This document shows, piece after piece, positions 17,001 to 24,776 of a DNA stretch of 64,000 bases (position 1 is the stretch's first letter; every line of letters starts with the position of its first letter). The position numbers and the translations under genes were made by a program. Source of the DNA: an uncultured Sutterella sp. (GTDB lineage Bacteria; Pseudomonadota; Gammaproteobacteria; Burkholderiales; Burkholderiaceae_F). The notes under the pieces were generated by a model that did not search any database, was not told the origin of the DNA, and saw only the letters and a program-made list of their open reading frames with translations. The stretch covers positions 1-64,000 of the forward strand of contig CABQGK010000009.1 of assembly GCA_902463725.1 (NCBI GenBank), written 5' to 3'.

Positions 17001-17039
17001 GCGCTTTGCCCCAAGCTCAAACGCTAGGGGGCAAAGCGC
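17001..17039 (+). terminator. Stem-loop after autotransporter gene
   Basis: GCGCTTTGCCCC and GGGGCAAAGCGC form a perfect 12-bp stem, followed only by a short pyrimidine-rich stretch. It is probably a terminator or 3'-end stabiliser. In the rest of the gap to 17390 I see only a possible weak promoter (TTTTGC-16-TATGCT at 17101-17128) and a TACAAT at 17298. Confidence 0.5.
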
Positions 17040-17390
17040 GCTTCTCTTGCCTCTGAGCGGCGCGCACAATACTCAAGGTGAAAAAGCGTAACGAGCAGTA
17101 TTTTGCTTTGATGAGAAACCTGTATGCTAGAGCTATGTGCGCAGTGCCGTCGAGGTGCATCAATTGGTGCGAGCACTTTGAGCGCAGGCGTTACGCGGTC
17201 CGAGGGGCAAGTGTTGCTCGGCGCTAACGCTCGTTCGGCATGCCGTCTCGCTTGTACAGGATCTGCTCGCGGCGGTAATGCGAACGGCGCCGTTGGGTAC
17301 AATAGGCGGGTGCGAAGCAAGAATGTGCCAGAGTGAGTTTCACTGACAGGCTGGCGCATCACTGAGAGAGAATAGGGAGGAGACAAGCCC

Positions 17391-19487
17391 ATGCAAGATG
17401 CCTTGGATGTCAGTTTGGCGCGACGCTTGGTTGAGCCGCTCTACAAGGATACGGTACTTGAGACGGGAGAAGGGGCGCTCGAGCATGCAGAGGCGATGGT
17501 CGCCATTCTCCAAGAAGTGCGTGAAGATCCAGAACTGCAGGCTGCGGCTTATCTCTTTATGGTTCCGAGTATTGTGCAGAACTCGGGCGAATGGATTGAG
17601 AAGAGCTTTGGCGCTTCGGTGAACCGCCTTGTCCAAGAGCTCAATCGTATTAATCGACTCACGGAAATCACGCGTCACGATTCCACGGCTTCGCAAGCCG
17701 AGGTCATGCGCAAGATGCTCATTGCAATGTGCAATGACCTGCGTGTGGTATTTCTAAAGTTAGCGAGTCGACTTGAGACGTTGCGCTATTTGGTCAGAAG
17801 TGGCAGTGAACTCGGCGCGCAGTTTGGGGAAAACACACTCGACGTCTATGCCCCCCTCGCCAATCGCTTAGGGATTTGGCAGATGAAGTGGGAGCTCGAA
17901 GATCTGTCCCTGCGACTGACTCGCCCACAGGAGTACCACGATATTGCTCGTCAGCTTGATGAGAGCCGCGAAGATCGCCTCAAATTCATGGAGGGGGCGG
18001 TAGACTACATTCGTAGCCTGATGAAAGAGAACAATATTGAGGCAGAAATTAGCGGCCGCCCCAAGCACATTTACTCGATTTGGAAGAAGATGCAGCGCAA
18101 GCACCTGCGCTTTGACCAGCTTTTTGATGTGCGCGCCGTGCGCATTATTGTCGAGACGGTGGAGCAGTGCTATCAGGTGCTCTCGATTGTGCACGAAAAT
18201 TTCCCTGTGCTCTCTAAAGAGTACGATGACTATATTGCTCGCCCTAAGCCCAATGGTTATCAGTCCCTGCACACGGTTGTGACGGATCGGCAAGGACGGC
18301 CGATTGAAATTCAGATTCGTACGCGAGCCATGCACGAGTTTGCGGAGCTCGGCGTAGCCGCTCACTGGCGCTACAAGGAGGCAGGTAACTCTAATGGTGC
18401 CACGAGCGCAGAAGAGCATCGTGTGGCGTGGTTGAGACAGTTGCTTGCCTGGAGCACGGACATGCGTGAGCAGGCTCAAGGGGACCACCCTCAGATGCTT
18501 GAGGATGAGCACGTGTATGTGCTGACGCCACAAGGGCGAGTGTTGGAATTGCCCCGTGGCGCAACCCCCGTGGATTTCGCCTACCTCATTCACACGGAGC
18601 TTGGACATCGTACACGCGGCGCGAAGGTTGATGGTGCAATGGTCCCGCTCAATACCCCGCTCAAGACGGGACAGACGGTGGAAATCATTGCGGGTAAGAC
18701 GGGACAGCCCTCTCGTGACTGGCTCACCCCCGAGCTCGGTTACGCGGTCAGCCAACGTACGCGTAATAAAGTGCGCCAGTGGTTCAACGCGCAGCAAGCG
18801 GCACAAATGACCGCGGATGGTCGTGAGAAAATCGATCGTGAACTGGCTCGCCTTGGGAAAACAGCTGTCAAACTCGATGATCTTGCTAAGAGATTGGGCT
18901 TTGATGGGGTTGATGAATTCTGCTTGGCCTATGCCAAGGAAGAAGTCTCGCCGCAAGCCCTTGCAACTGCCGTTCAGCCTCCCAAGCCTTCGGAGCCCGA
19001 GCCCGAGACAGTCGAAGTGAAAGCCTCGCGCCACTCGAATGCCAAGAGCCCTGTGCTAGTGGTGGGGGTAGATAGTCTTCTGACGCAACTTGCCCGTTGC
19101 TGCCACCCTGTGCCGCCCGATGACATTATTGGGTACGTTACGCGAGGTCACGGTGTGACGATTCACCGCACTGACTGCCCCAATGTACGAAACATGTCTG
19201 AGCAGGATCACGAACGACTGATTGAAGTGAGCTGGGGCAATCAGCGCCCCGAGAGCGTCTATCCCGTCGATGTCCTGATCGTCGCGCAGGAGCGCCCTGG
19301 GCTGCTCAAAGACGTCTCCGAAGTGTTTATGCGACAAAAGCAACACGTCATCGGTATGGGTTCACAGCGACAAAAGACCGATATGCGTATGCGCTTTACG
19401 ATCGAGATTCAGTCGGTTGAAGGGTTACAGACGTCTTTGGCTGCACTGCGAGAACTGCCAGGGGTATTGTCCGCGCGTCGTATTTGA
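17391..19487 (+). CDS. relA: GTP pyrophosphokinase RelA (synthetase-type)
   Basis: The product is 698 aa. The N-terminal HD-hydrolase region has decayed: the position of the catalytic His-Asp pair reads YLFMVPS, so no ppGpp hydrolysis is expected. The synthetase domain (about 190-330) is intact, with RPKHIYSIWKKM and the charged motif EYDD at about 277-280 (EXDD, diagnostic of RelA rather than the RXKD of bifunctional SpoT), followed by YIARPKPNGYQSLH. A TGS domain (EHVYVLTPQGRVLELP, about 373-435) and C-terminal zinc-finger/ACT regions follow. It makes (p)ppGpp on stalled ribosomes. A SpoT must exist elsewhere. Ribosome site GGGAGG is 9 bases upstream. Confidence 0.92.
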   Translation: MQDALDVSLARRLVEPLYKDTVLETGEGALEHAEAMVAILQEVREDPELQAAAYLFMVPSIVQNSGEWIEKSFGASVNRLVQELNRINRLTEITRHDSTASQAEVMRKMLIAMCNDLRVVFLKLASRLETLRYLVRSGSELGAQFGENTLDVYAPLANRLGIWQMKWELEDLSLRLTRPQEYHDIARQLDESREDRLKFMEGAVDYIRSLMKENNIEAEISGRPKHIYSIWKKMQRKHLRFDQLFDVRAVRIIVETVEQCYQVLSIVHENFPVLSKEYDDYIARPKPNGYQSLHTVVTDRQGRPIEIQIRTRAMHEFAELGVAAHWRYKEAGNSNGATSAEEHRVAWLRQLLAWSTDMREQAQGDHPQMLEDEHVYVLTPQGRVLELPRGATPVDFAYLIHTELGHRTRGAKVDGAMVPLNTPLKTGQTVEIIAGKTGQPSRDWLTPELGYAVSQRTRNKVRQWFNAQQAAQMTADGREKIDRELARLGKTAVKLDDLAKRLGFDGVDEFCLAYAKEEVSPQALATAVQPPKPSEPEPETVEVKASRHSNAKSPVLVVGVDSLLTQLARCCHPVPPDDIIGYVTRGHGVTIHRTDCPNVRNMSEQDHERLIEVSWGNQRPESVYPVDVLIVAQERPGLLKDVSEVFMRQKQHVIGMGSQRQKTDMRMRFTIEIQSVEGLQTSLAALRELPGVLSARRI

Positions 19488-19528
19488 TGAGGGGCTGTAC
19501 CGTATTTAAGGTATTTTTGCAACGAGGC

Positions 19529-19556
19529 TTGCAATTTTGTGAAAATCGGGCATAAT
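19529..19556 (+). promoter_or_regulatory. Promoter of tRNA-Val copy 1
   Basis: TTGCAA, 16 bases, CATAAT; the -10 ends 15 bases before the mature tRNA. Confidence 0.65.
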
Positions 19557-19571
19557 ACCTAATCTCTTTTT

Positions 19572-19648
19572 AGGCACATAGCTCAGTTGGTTAGAGCATC
19601 ACCTTGACATGGTGGGGGTCGTTGGTTCGAGTCCAATTGTGCCTACCA
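19572..19648 (+). tRNA. tRNA-Val (anticodon GAC), copy 1
   Basis: 77 bases with encoded CCA. The acceptor stem is AGGCACA/TGTGCCT. The anticodon arm TCACC-TTGACAT-GGTGG gives GAC, and the T arm carries GGTTCGAGTCC. It is nearly identical to the copy at 19782, with a single D-loop difference. Confidence 0.96.
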
Positions 19649-19651
19649 GAA

Positions 19652-19702
19652 TTTTCTCAATGGCGCGCCCAGTCGGCCTTCCGGCCGGGCGTGCCGAGAA
19701 AA
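19652..19702 (+). other. Long hairpin between the two tRNA-Val genes
   Basis: Three stacked helices (TTTTCTC/GAGAAAA, GGCGCGCCC/GGGCGTGCC with one G-T pair, GGCC/GGCC) close on a TTCC loop. It follows the first tRNA by 3 bases. It could terminate transcription or act as a processing signal; the T tract is on the 5' side only. Confidence 0.55.
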
Positions 19703-19740
19703 GCAACTTGAACGGCGCAAGGATCGCCCTGCCGGAAAAC

Positions 19741-19769
19741 TTGCACAGAGGCAAGCTTTCGTGCATAAT
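19741..19769 (+). promoter_or_regulatory. Promoter of tRNA-Val copy 2
   Basis: TTGCAC, 17 bases, CATAAT, 12 bases before the tRNA. Each tRNA copy therefore has its own promoter. Confidence 0.7.
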
Positions 19770-19781
19770 TTAATCCTTACT

Positions 19782-19858
19782 AGGCACATAGCTCAGCTGG
19801 TTAGAGCATCACCTTGACATGGTGGGGGTCGTTGGTTCGAGTCCAATTGTGCCTACCA
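19782..19858 (+). tRNA. tRNA-Val (anticodon GAC), copy 2
   Basis: 77 bases with encoded CCA and the same structure as copy 1; its D loop reads AGCTGG instead of AGTTGG. Confidence 0.96.
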
Positions 19859-19970
19859 AGAATTTGGGGATTTGTTGATGATGTGTGCTTTTTCTAAAGC
19901 TGTCCGAACAACAACACCCTCTCTTTAATGCTAGAGGGCGTGGGCGGATTATTGTCACAACATCCCAGAC

Positions 19971-20001
19971 AAAAAAGCGCGGCTCATGTCCGCGCTTTTT
20001 T
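19971..20001 (+). terminator. Bidirectional Rho-independent terminator
   Basis: AAAAAAGCGCGG pairs with CCGCGCTTTTTT around CTCATGT. It ends the tRNA unit just before the thrS leader. Confidence 0.85.
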
Positions 20002-20033
20002 GTTATCAAAACTTTTAGTTGAGGTCTCGAAGA

Positions 20034-21953
20034 ATGGTTGCTGTTACGTTACCTGATGGAAGTCGGCGTGAATTCAATGAACCTGTGACGATCGCACAGA
20101 TCGCCGCGGATATCGGTGCGGGTCTTGCTAAGGCTGCACTTGCTGGGCGTGTGGACGACCGTCTAGTTGACCTGTCGTTTGTGCTTGATCACGATGCGCG
20201 AGTGAGCATCGTGACGGGGCGTGACCCTGAGGGGTTGGAGCTTTTGCGTCATTCGACGGCACACCTTATGGCTCAGGCTGTCAAGCAGCTCTTTCCTGAG
20301 GCGCAGGTCACGATTGGGCCGGCGATTGAAAATGGCTTCTACTATGATTTCTCGTACTCTCGTCCCTTCACGCCTGATGATTTGAAGGCCATTGAAGCGC
20401 GTATGGATGAGATTGTGCGTCAGGATTTGCCCGTGGAACGTAGCGAAATGCCGCGCGATGAGGCGGTGGCGTTCTTCAAGAACATGGGCGAGCACTACAA
20501 GGCGGAAATCATCAGCTCTATTCCTGAGGGTGAGGTGATTTCGCTCTATCGCCAAGGTGACTTTATCGACCTTTGCCGTGGGCCTCACGTGCCGAGCACG
20601 GGGCGTCTGAAAGTTCACAAGCTCATGAAGGTGGCTGGTGCGTATTGGCGTGGCGATAGCAAAAACGAGATGCTGCAGCGTATCTACGGTACGGCTTGGG
20701 CCAATAAAGAGGATCAGGCCGCTTACCTAAAGATGCTAGAAGAGGCGGAGGCTCGGGATCATCGTCGCTTGGGCAAAGAGCTTGACCTGTTCCATCTGCA
20801 GGATGAAGCGCCTGGCATGATTTTCTGGCATGCCAAGGGTTGGGCCATTTGGCAGGTTGTTGAGCAGTATATGCGCCGCGTCTATCAGGATAACGGCTAC
20901 CAAGAGGTGAAGGCTCCTCAGTTGCTCGATCGCTCACTCTGGGAGCGCTCTGGTCACTGGGCGAAGTATCGTGAAAATATGTTCACGACCGAGTCGGAGA
21001 ACCGCTACTACGCTCTCAAGCCGATGAACTGCCCAGGGCACATCCAGATCTTTAATTCCGATCTGCGTAGCTACCGTGATTTGCCTTTCCGCGTGGGCGA
21101 GTTTGGTCAGTGCCATCGTAATGAAAGCTCGGGCTCGTTGCACGGCATGATGCGTGTGCGCGCGTTCACTCAGGACGATGGGCATATCTTCTGTACGGAA
21201 GACCAGATTCTGCAGGAGTGTGAAGCCTTTACCCGCTTGGTGGCTAAGGTTTACAAGGACTTTGGCTTTACGGAAATCTCCTACAAGATTGCTACGCGTC
21301 CTGAGATGCGTATTGGTGCTGATGAGACGTGGGACAAAGCCGAGCATGCTCTCATGAAGAGCTTGGATGATTTGGGCATCAAGTACGACATTCTTGCAGG
21401 TGAAGGGGCTTTCTATGGACCAAAGGTGGAGTATCACCTGAAGGACTGCTTGGGACGCTCTTGGCAGTGCGGTACGATTCAGGTTGACTTCCAGATGCCG
21501 AGCCGTTTGGGTGCCGAGTATGTCGCGGAAGACAACACTCGCAAGGTTCCGGTCATGCTGCACCGCGCTATCTTGGGTTCGCTTGAACGCTGGATTGGCA
21601 TGATGATTGAAAACTACGCGGGGGCTTTCCCGACGTGGCTTGCGCCGGTGCAGGTTGCGGTGGCAAGCATTACCGATGCGCAGAGTGAGTACGCTGCAGA
21701 GGTCGCGAAAAAGTTGCACGATGCACGAATCCGTGTGCAATCTGATTTGCGTAGCGAGAAGATTAACTATAAAATTCGCGAATTGAGCATGCAGAAAATT
21801 CCTTACATCCTCGTTGTCGGGGAGAAGGAAAAGCAGGCAGGCACAGTGGCAGTCCGCGTACGTGGCGGTAAGGACTTGGGCGTGATGAAGCTCGAGGACT
21901 TTATGGAAATGGTGTTGACGGAAGACCGTACCCATGCGCCGTTTGCGCACTGA
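20034..21953 (+). CDS. thrS: Threonyl-tRNA synthetase
   Basis: The product is 639 aa. It has an N-terminal TGS domain (1-62), an editing domain with HSTAHLMAQAV (the HxxxH metal site, about 74), class II catalytic motifs (MNCPGHIQIF, YRDLPFRVGEFGQCHRNESSG) and a C-terminal anticodon domain. The ATG at 20034 has GAGG at 20021. An in-frame TTG 15 bases upstream is less likely because the TGS domain begins MVAVTLPDGS. It heads the thrS-infC-rpmI-rplT-pheST-ihfA cluster. E. coli thrS is autoregulated through its leader; I did not identify an equivalent here. Confidence 0.97.
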   Translation: MVAVTLPDGSRREFNEPVTIAQIAADIGAGLAKAALAGRVDDRLVDLSFVLDHDARVSIVTGRDPEGLELLRHSTAHLMAQAVKQLFPEAQVTIGPAIENGFYYDFSYSRPFTPDDLKAIEARMDEIVRQDLPVERSEMPRDEAVAFFKNMGEHYKAEIISSIPEGEVISLYRQGDFIDLCRGPHVPSTGRLKVHKLMKVAGAYWRGDSKNEMLQRIYGTAWANKEDQAAYLKMLEEAEARDHRRLGKELDLFHLQDEAPGMIFWHAKGWAIWQVVEQYMRRVYQDNGYQEVKAPQLLDRSLWERSGHWAKYRENMFTTESENRYYALKPMNCPGHIQIFNSDLRSYRDLPFRVGEFGQCHRNESSGSLHGMMRVRAFTQDDGHIFCTEDQILQECEAFTRLVAKVYKDFGFTEISYKIATRPEMRIGADETWDKAEHALMKSLDDLGIKYDILAGEGAFYGPKVEYHLKDCLGRSWQCGTIQVDFQMPSRLGAEYVAEDNTRKVPVMLHRAILGSLERWIGMMIENYAGAFPTWLAPVQVAVASITDAQSEYAAEVAKKLHDARIRVQSDLRSEKINYKIRELSMQKIPYILVVGEKEKQAGTVAVRVRGGKDLGVMKLEDFMEMVLTEDRTHAPFAH

Positions 21954-21987
21954 GCACTTAGTTAAATAACTTTATGGGAGTAGAGCC

Positions 21988-22509
21988 ATAGCACAAGATC
22001 GCAAGCATCGGATCAACAATGAGATCCGAGTCCCTGAGGTCCGATTGACGGGCGTCGATGGCGTCCAGATCGGTATTGTTCGTACCAGTGAAGCCCTGCG
22101 TATGGCTGAGGAAGCCGACGTGGACTTGGTCGAGGTTGCGCCGAATGCACAGCCGCCAGTTTGTCGCTTGATGGATTACGGTAAATTCCGCTATCAGGAG
22201 CAGAAGAAGGCGCAGGAGGCTAAGGCACGTCAGAAGGTCATTCAGGTTAAGGAAGTGAAGTTCCGCCCTGTGACTGATGAGAACGACTTCCAGACCAAGT
22301 TGCGTAGTCTCGTGCGCTTCCTCACCGACGGCGACAAAGCCAAGGTGACGTTGCGCTTCCGCGGCCGCGAAATGGCGCACCAGCATTTTGGCATGGAGCT
22401 CATGGATCGCATTCGCACGGAACTCGAGGATGTTGCGCAGGTCGAACATCATCCGAAGCTCGAAGGCAAGCAGATGATTATGGTGCTTGCTCCCAAAAAG
22501 AAGAAGTAA
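21988..22509 (+). CDS. infC: Translation initiation factor IF-3 with ATA start codon
   Basis: The product is 173 aa. The conserved N terminus (AQDRKHRINNEIRVPEVRL) begins directly after an ATA at 21988, with GGGAG 7 bases upstream. Between the in-frame TAA at 21967 and this ATA there is no ATG, GTG or TTG, and the next ATG-type start (22045) would remove about 20 conserved residues. infC genes of other bacteria use AUU or similar rare starts. IF3 discriminates against them, giving feedback control of its own synthesis. The N-domain, linker helix and C-domain (EVKFRPVTDENDF, KVTLRFRGREMAH) are all intact. It sits 34 bases after thrS. Confidence 0.93.
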   Translation: MAQDRKHRINNEIRVPEVRLTGVDGVQIGIVRTSEALRMAEEADVDLVEVAPNAQPPVCRLMDYGKFRYQEQKKAQEAKARQKVIQVKEVKFRPVTDENDFQTKLRSLVRFLTDGDKAKVTLRFRGREMAHQHFGMELMDRIRTELEDVAQVEHHPKLEGKQMIMVLAPKKKK

Positions 22510-22560
22510 TTTCGTGCAAGGCTTCTTTTTTTGAGTTAAAATCCGCACTTTCCCTGAAGA

Positions 22561-22595
22561 AGTACTCACGCCGCAACCGACGTGGGTACTTTTTT
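22561..22595 (+). terminator. Terminator/attenuator between infC and rpmI
   Basis: AGTACTCACG pairs with CGTGGGTACT (one T-G), 10-base loop, followed by TTTTTT. Because rpmI and rplT normally depend on the infC operon, this is likely a partial terminator or attenuator rather than an operon end. Confidence 0.75.
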
Positions 22596-22605
22596 GGACA
22601 ACAAG

Positions 22606-22656
22606 TGGACCGTGGCTCGTCAAGATCTACCCCTCATGGTAGGCGCCTGAGGTCCA
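22606..22656 (+). promoter_or_regulatory. Structured leader of rpmI-rplT
   Basis: TGGACC (22606) pairs with GGTCCA (22651), enclosing CTACC-CCTCAT-GGTAG and the self-complementary AGGCGCCT. A branched RNA directly upstream of rpmI is in the place where ribosomal protein L20 represses the operon in other bacteria. The match to an L20 site is by position only. Confidence 0.4.
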
Positions 22657-22678
22657 TATAAAAATGAGGTAACGGCAA

Positions 22679-22876
22679 ATGCCGAAGATGAAAACCAAGC
22701 GCGCTGCGGCAAAGCGTTTCAAGCCGCGCGCCAGTGGCTCCATTAAGCGTGCCCACGCGACGAAGCGTCATATTCTCACCAAGCGCACTACGAAGAACAA
22801 GCGTCACCTCCGTGGCATGGTTGACATCCATGATTCGGATATCGCAAATGTTCGCCGCATGCTGCCGTACGCGTAA
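22679..22876 (+). CDS. rpmI: 50S ribosomal protein L35
   Basis: 65 aa, highly basic, starting MPKMKTKRAAAKRFKPRASG and ending in the family-typical RRMLPYA. GAGGTAA precedes the ATG. It lies between infC and rplT, with rplT starting 17 bases later. Confidence 0.97.
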   Translation: MPKMKTKRAAAKRFKPRASGSIKRAHATKRHILTKRTTKNKRHLRGMVDIHDSDIANVRRMLPYA

Positions 22877-22893
22877 TTGAGAGGAGAATAGGA

Positions 22894-23250
22894 ATGCCCC
22901 GAGTTAAGCGTGGTGTGACGGCTCGTGCCCGTCATAAAAAAGTTTTTGCCCTTTCCAAGGGTTTTAGCCTCCGCCGCAACAACGTCTACCGTGTTGCTAA
23001 GCAGGCTGTTATGCGTGCTGGTCAGTACGCCTACCGTGACCGTCGCAACAAGAAGCGCGTGTTCCGTCGCCTTTGGATTGCTCGTATCAACGCTGGTACG
23101 CGCGCCAATGGTTTGACGTACTCCGTCTTCATGAACGGTCTTAAGAAGGCTGGTATCGCGCTCGACCGTAAGGTGCTCGCCGATATGGCCATCTTCGACA
23201 AGGAAGGCTTTGCTTCCCTAGTCGCCCAGGTTAAGGGTCAGGCTGCTTAA
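22894..23250 (+). CDS. rplT: 50S ribosomal protein L20
   Basis: 118 aa with the family N terminus MPRVKRGVTARARHKKVFALSKGF and the globular C-terminal RNA-binding part (LWIARINAGTRANGLTYS, about 63-80). It is an early 50S assembly protein, and in many bacteria also the translational repressor of the rpmI-rplT mRNA. GAGAGGAG precedes the ATG. A terminator follows 71 bases later. Confidence 0.97.
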   Translation: MPRVKRGVTARARHKKVFALSKGFSLRRNNVYRVAKQAVMRAGQYAYRDRRNKKRVFRRLWIARINAGTRANGLTYSVFMNGLKKAGIALDRKVLADMAIFDKEGFASLVAQVKGQAA

Positions 23251-23321
23251 TCAGTTGAAGCGTATTTTGGGTGTCCGGTTTTTGAGGGATGCCCCTTGGC
23301 GCGCTGAAATTGGATGAATAA

Positions 23322-23355
23322 AGAGAGATCTACTGCGGTGGGTCTCTCTTTTTTT
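23322..23355 (+). terminator. Rho-independent terminator after rplT
   Basis: AGAGAGATC pairs with GGTCTCTCT (one T-G), 10-base loop, then T7. It separates the ribosomal-protein operon from pheST. Confidence 0.88.
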
Positions 23356-23390
23356 GTGGGTATCGATGTAGTAAGTTTCTGATTCATATG

Positions 23391-23417
23391 AAAAAAATCC
23401 CATGACGATGGGGATTT
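23391..23417 (-). terminator. Terminator-like hairpin on the minus strand
   Basis: Read on the minus strand, AAATCCCCAT pairs with ATGGGATTT (one bulged base), followed by T4 beyond the stem. No minus-strand gene is recognisable to its right. The remaining 300 bases to pheS show no other convincing feature. Confidence 0.4.
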
Positions 23418-23730
23418 GGCGGTAAAATAAAAAATTCGCTGCTTTTTTCTTGAGAAATTATTTGCCGAATCCTGATATGGGTGTGATGCCAACATGATAC
23501 GGCTTGCTCTGAAAGAAGTGGGGGTTTGCCTCACGCCTCTTTGAGCTTTCTACTGTGCTCTTTCAGAGCTTTGCTCAGTGTGGTGTGGTACAGAGAGAAG
23601 ACGAATTCTTCCGTGCGCGCCTCGTAAGGGGGCGACGGTACGGGAGGTCTGCTCAGCGCTGTGTTTGGTGCCTCGACTTGGCCCACAGGCTGTGCAACCA
23701 ATAAAACTAAACGTTGTCGGAATCCAAATT

Positions 23731-24747
23731 ATGCAAGACCTTACCGAACTTGTTGAAGCCGCTCGAGCGGACTTTGCCAAGGCCGAGCAGACCGCAGCCC
23801 TTGAGGATGCAAAGGCCCGTTATCTCGGCAAGACCGGCGCGCTCACCGCAATGATGAAGGAGCTGGGTCGCTTGGCTCCTGAAGAGCGCCGTAGCCGTGG
23901 CCAACTGATTAATGAAGCCAAGCAGCGCGTCGAAGAGGCGCTCAATGCCCGTCGCCAACAGTTGGCGGACGCAGCGCTACAAGCCAAGCTCGTGAGCGAG
24001 GCGATTGATGTGACGCTCCCAGGACGCGCGCGTCGCGCTGGTGGTATTCACCCCGTGATGCGTACTTGGATTCGTATCGAAGAGATTTTCCGCTCGATCG
24101 GTTTTGAAGTTGCTGATGGCCCGGAAATTGAAAGCGATTGGTTCAGCTTTACCGCGCTCAATAATCCCCCCAATCATCCGGCTCGCTCCATGCAAGATAC
24201 CTTTTATGTGGATCGTCAGGACGAACAGGGGCGTGCCCTGCCTTTGCGCCCGCACACCTCGCCGATGCAGGTGCGTTATGCCCGTACTCATGAAGCGCCG
24301 ATCAAGGTCATTGCCCCAGGGCGTACTTACCGCGTTGACAGCGATGCGACGCACTCGCCCATGTTCCACCAAGTCGAAGGGCTCTGGATTGGGGACGATG
24401 TGAGCTTTACCGACCTCAAAGGGGTTTACAGCAACTTCCTGCGCCGTTTCTTCGAAACCGATGACCTCATCGTTCGTTTCCGCCCGAGTTACTTCCCGTT
24501 TACGGAGCCCTCGGTTGAAGTGGACATGATGTTCACGAGTGGTCCACGCAAGGGGCGTTGGCTTGAAATCTCGGGTGCTGGCGAAGTTCATCCGAATGTG
24601 GTACGCAATTTTGGCTTGGATCCGGAAAAGCACATTGGCTTTGCCTTTGGTTCGGGGCTTGAACGTCTGACGATGCTGCGTTACGGCATCGATGACTTGC
24701 GCCTCTTCTTTGACGGCGATCTGCGCTTCTTGCGCCAGTTCAACTAA
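23731..24747 (+). CDS. pheS: Phenylalanyl-tRNA synthetase alpha subunit
   Basis: The product is 338 aa. It has an N-terminal coiled-coil (about 1-85) that binds tRNA, then the class II catalytic domain with HPVMRTWIRIEEIFRSIGFEVADGPEIESDWFSF, FRPSYFPFTEPSVEVD (motif 2/3 region) and FGSGLERLTMLRYGIDDLR at the C terminus. It forms an alpha2-beta2 enzyme with PheT. The ATG at 23731 is chosen although the frame is open to 23578; the upstream translation is not family-like. No phenylalanine-rich leader peptide was found. Confidence 0.96.
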   Translation: MQDLTELVEAARADFAKAEQTAALEDAKARYLGKTGALTAMMKELGRLAPEERRSRGQLINEAKQRVEEALNARRQQLADAALQAKLVSEAIDVTLPGRARRAGGIHPVMRTWIRIEEIFRSIGFEVADGPEIESDWFSFTALNNPPNHPARSMQDTFYVDRQDEQGRALPLRPHTSPMQVRYARTHEAPIKVIAPGRTYRVDSDATHSPMFHQVEGLWIGDDVSFTDLKGVYSNFLRRFFETDDLIVRFRPSYFPFTEPSVEVDMMFTSGPRKGRWLEISGAGEVHPNVVRNFGLDPEKHIGFAFGSGLERLTMLRYGIDDLRLFFDGDLRFLRQFN

Positions 24748-24776
24748 TGTGCATCTGACAGCAAAAGGGAATCATC

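Noticed and set aside
17124..17336. 70-codon ORF between the autotransporter and relA
   Set aside because: No ribosome site and no domain; its first codons coincide with a putative -10 element. Probably chance.
17868..19034. 388-codon minus-strand open frame
   Set aside because: Antisense to relA, whose plus-strand domains are unambiguous.
17391..19487. Bifunctional SpoT
   Set aside because: The HD catalytic pair is lost and the charged motif is EXDD, which marks monofunctional RelA.
20934..21950. 338-codon minus-strand open frame
   Set aside because: Complement of thrS; long antisense frames are expected at this GC content and codon usage.
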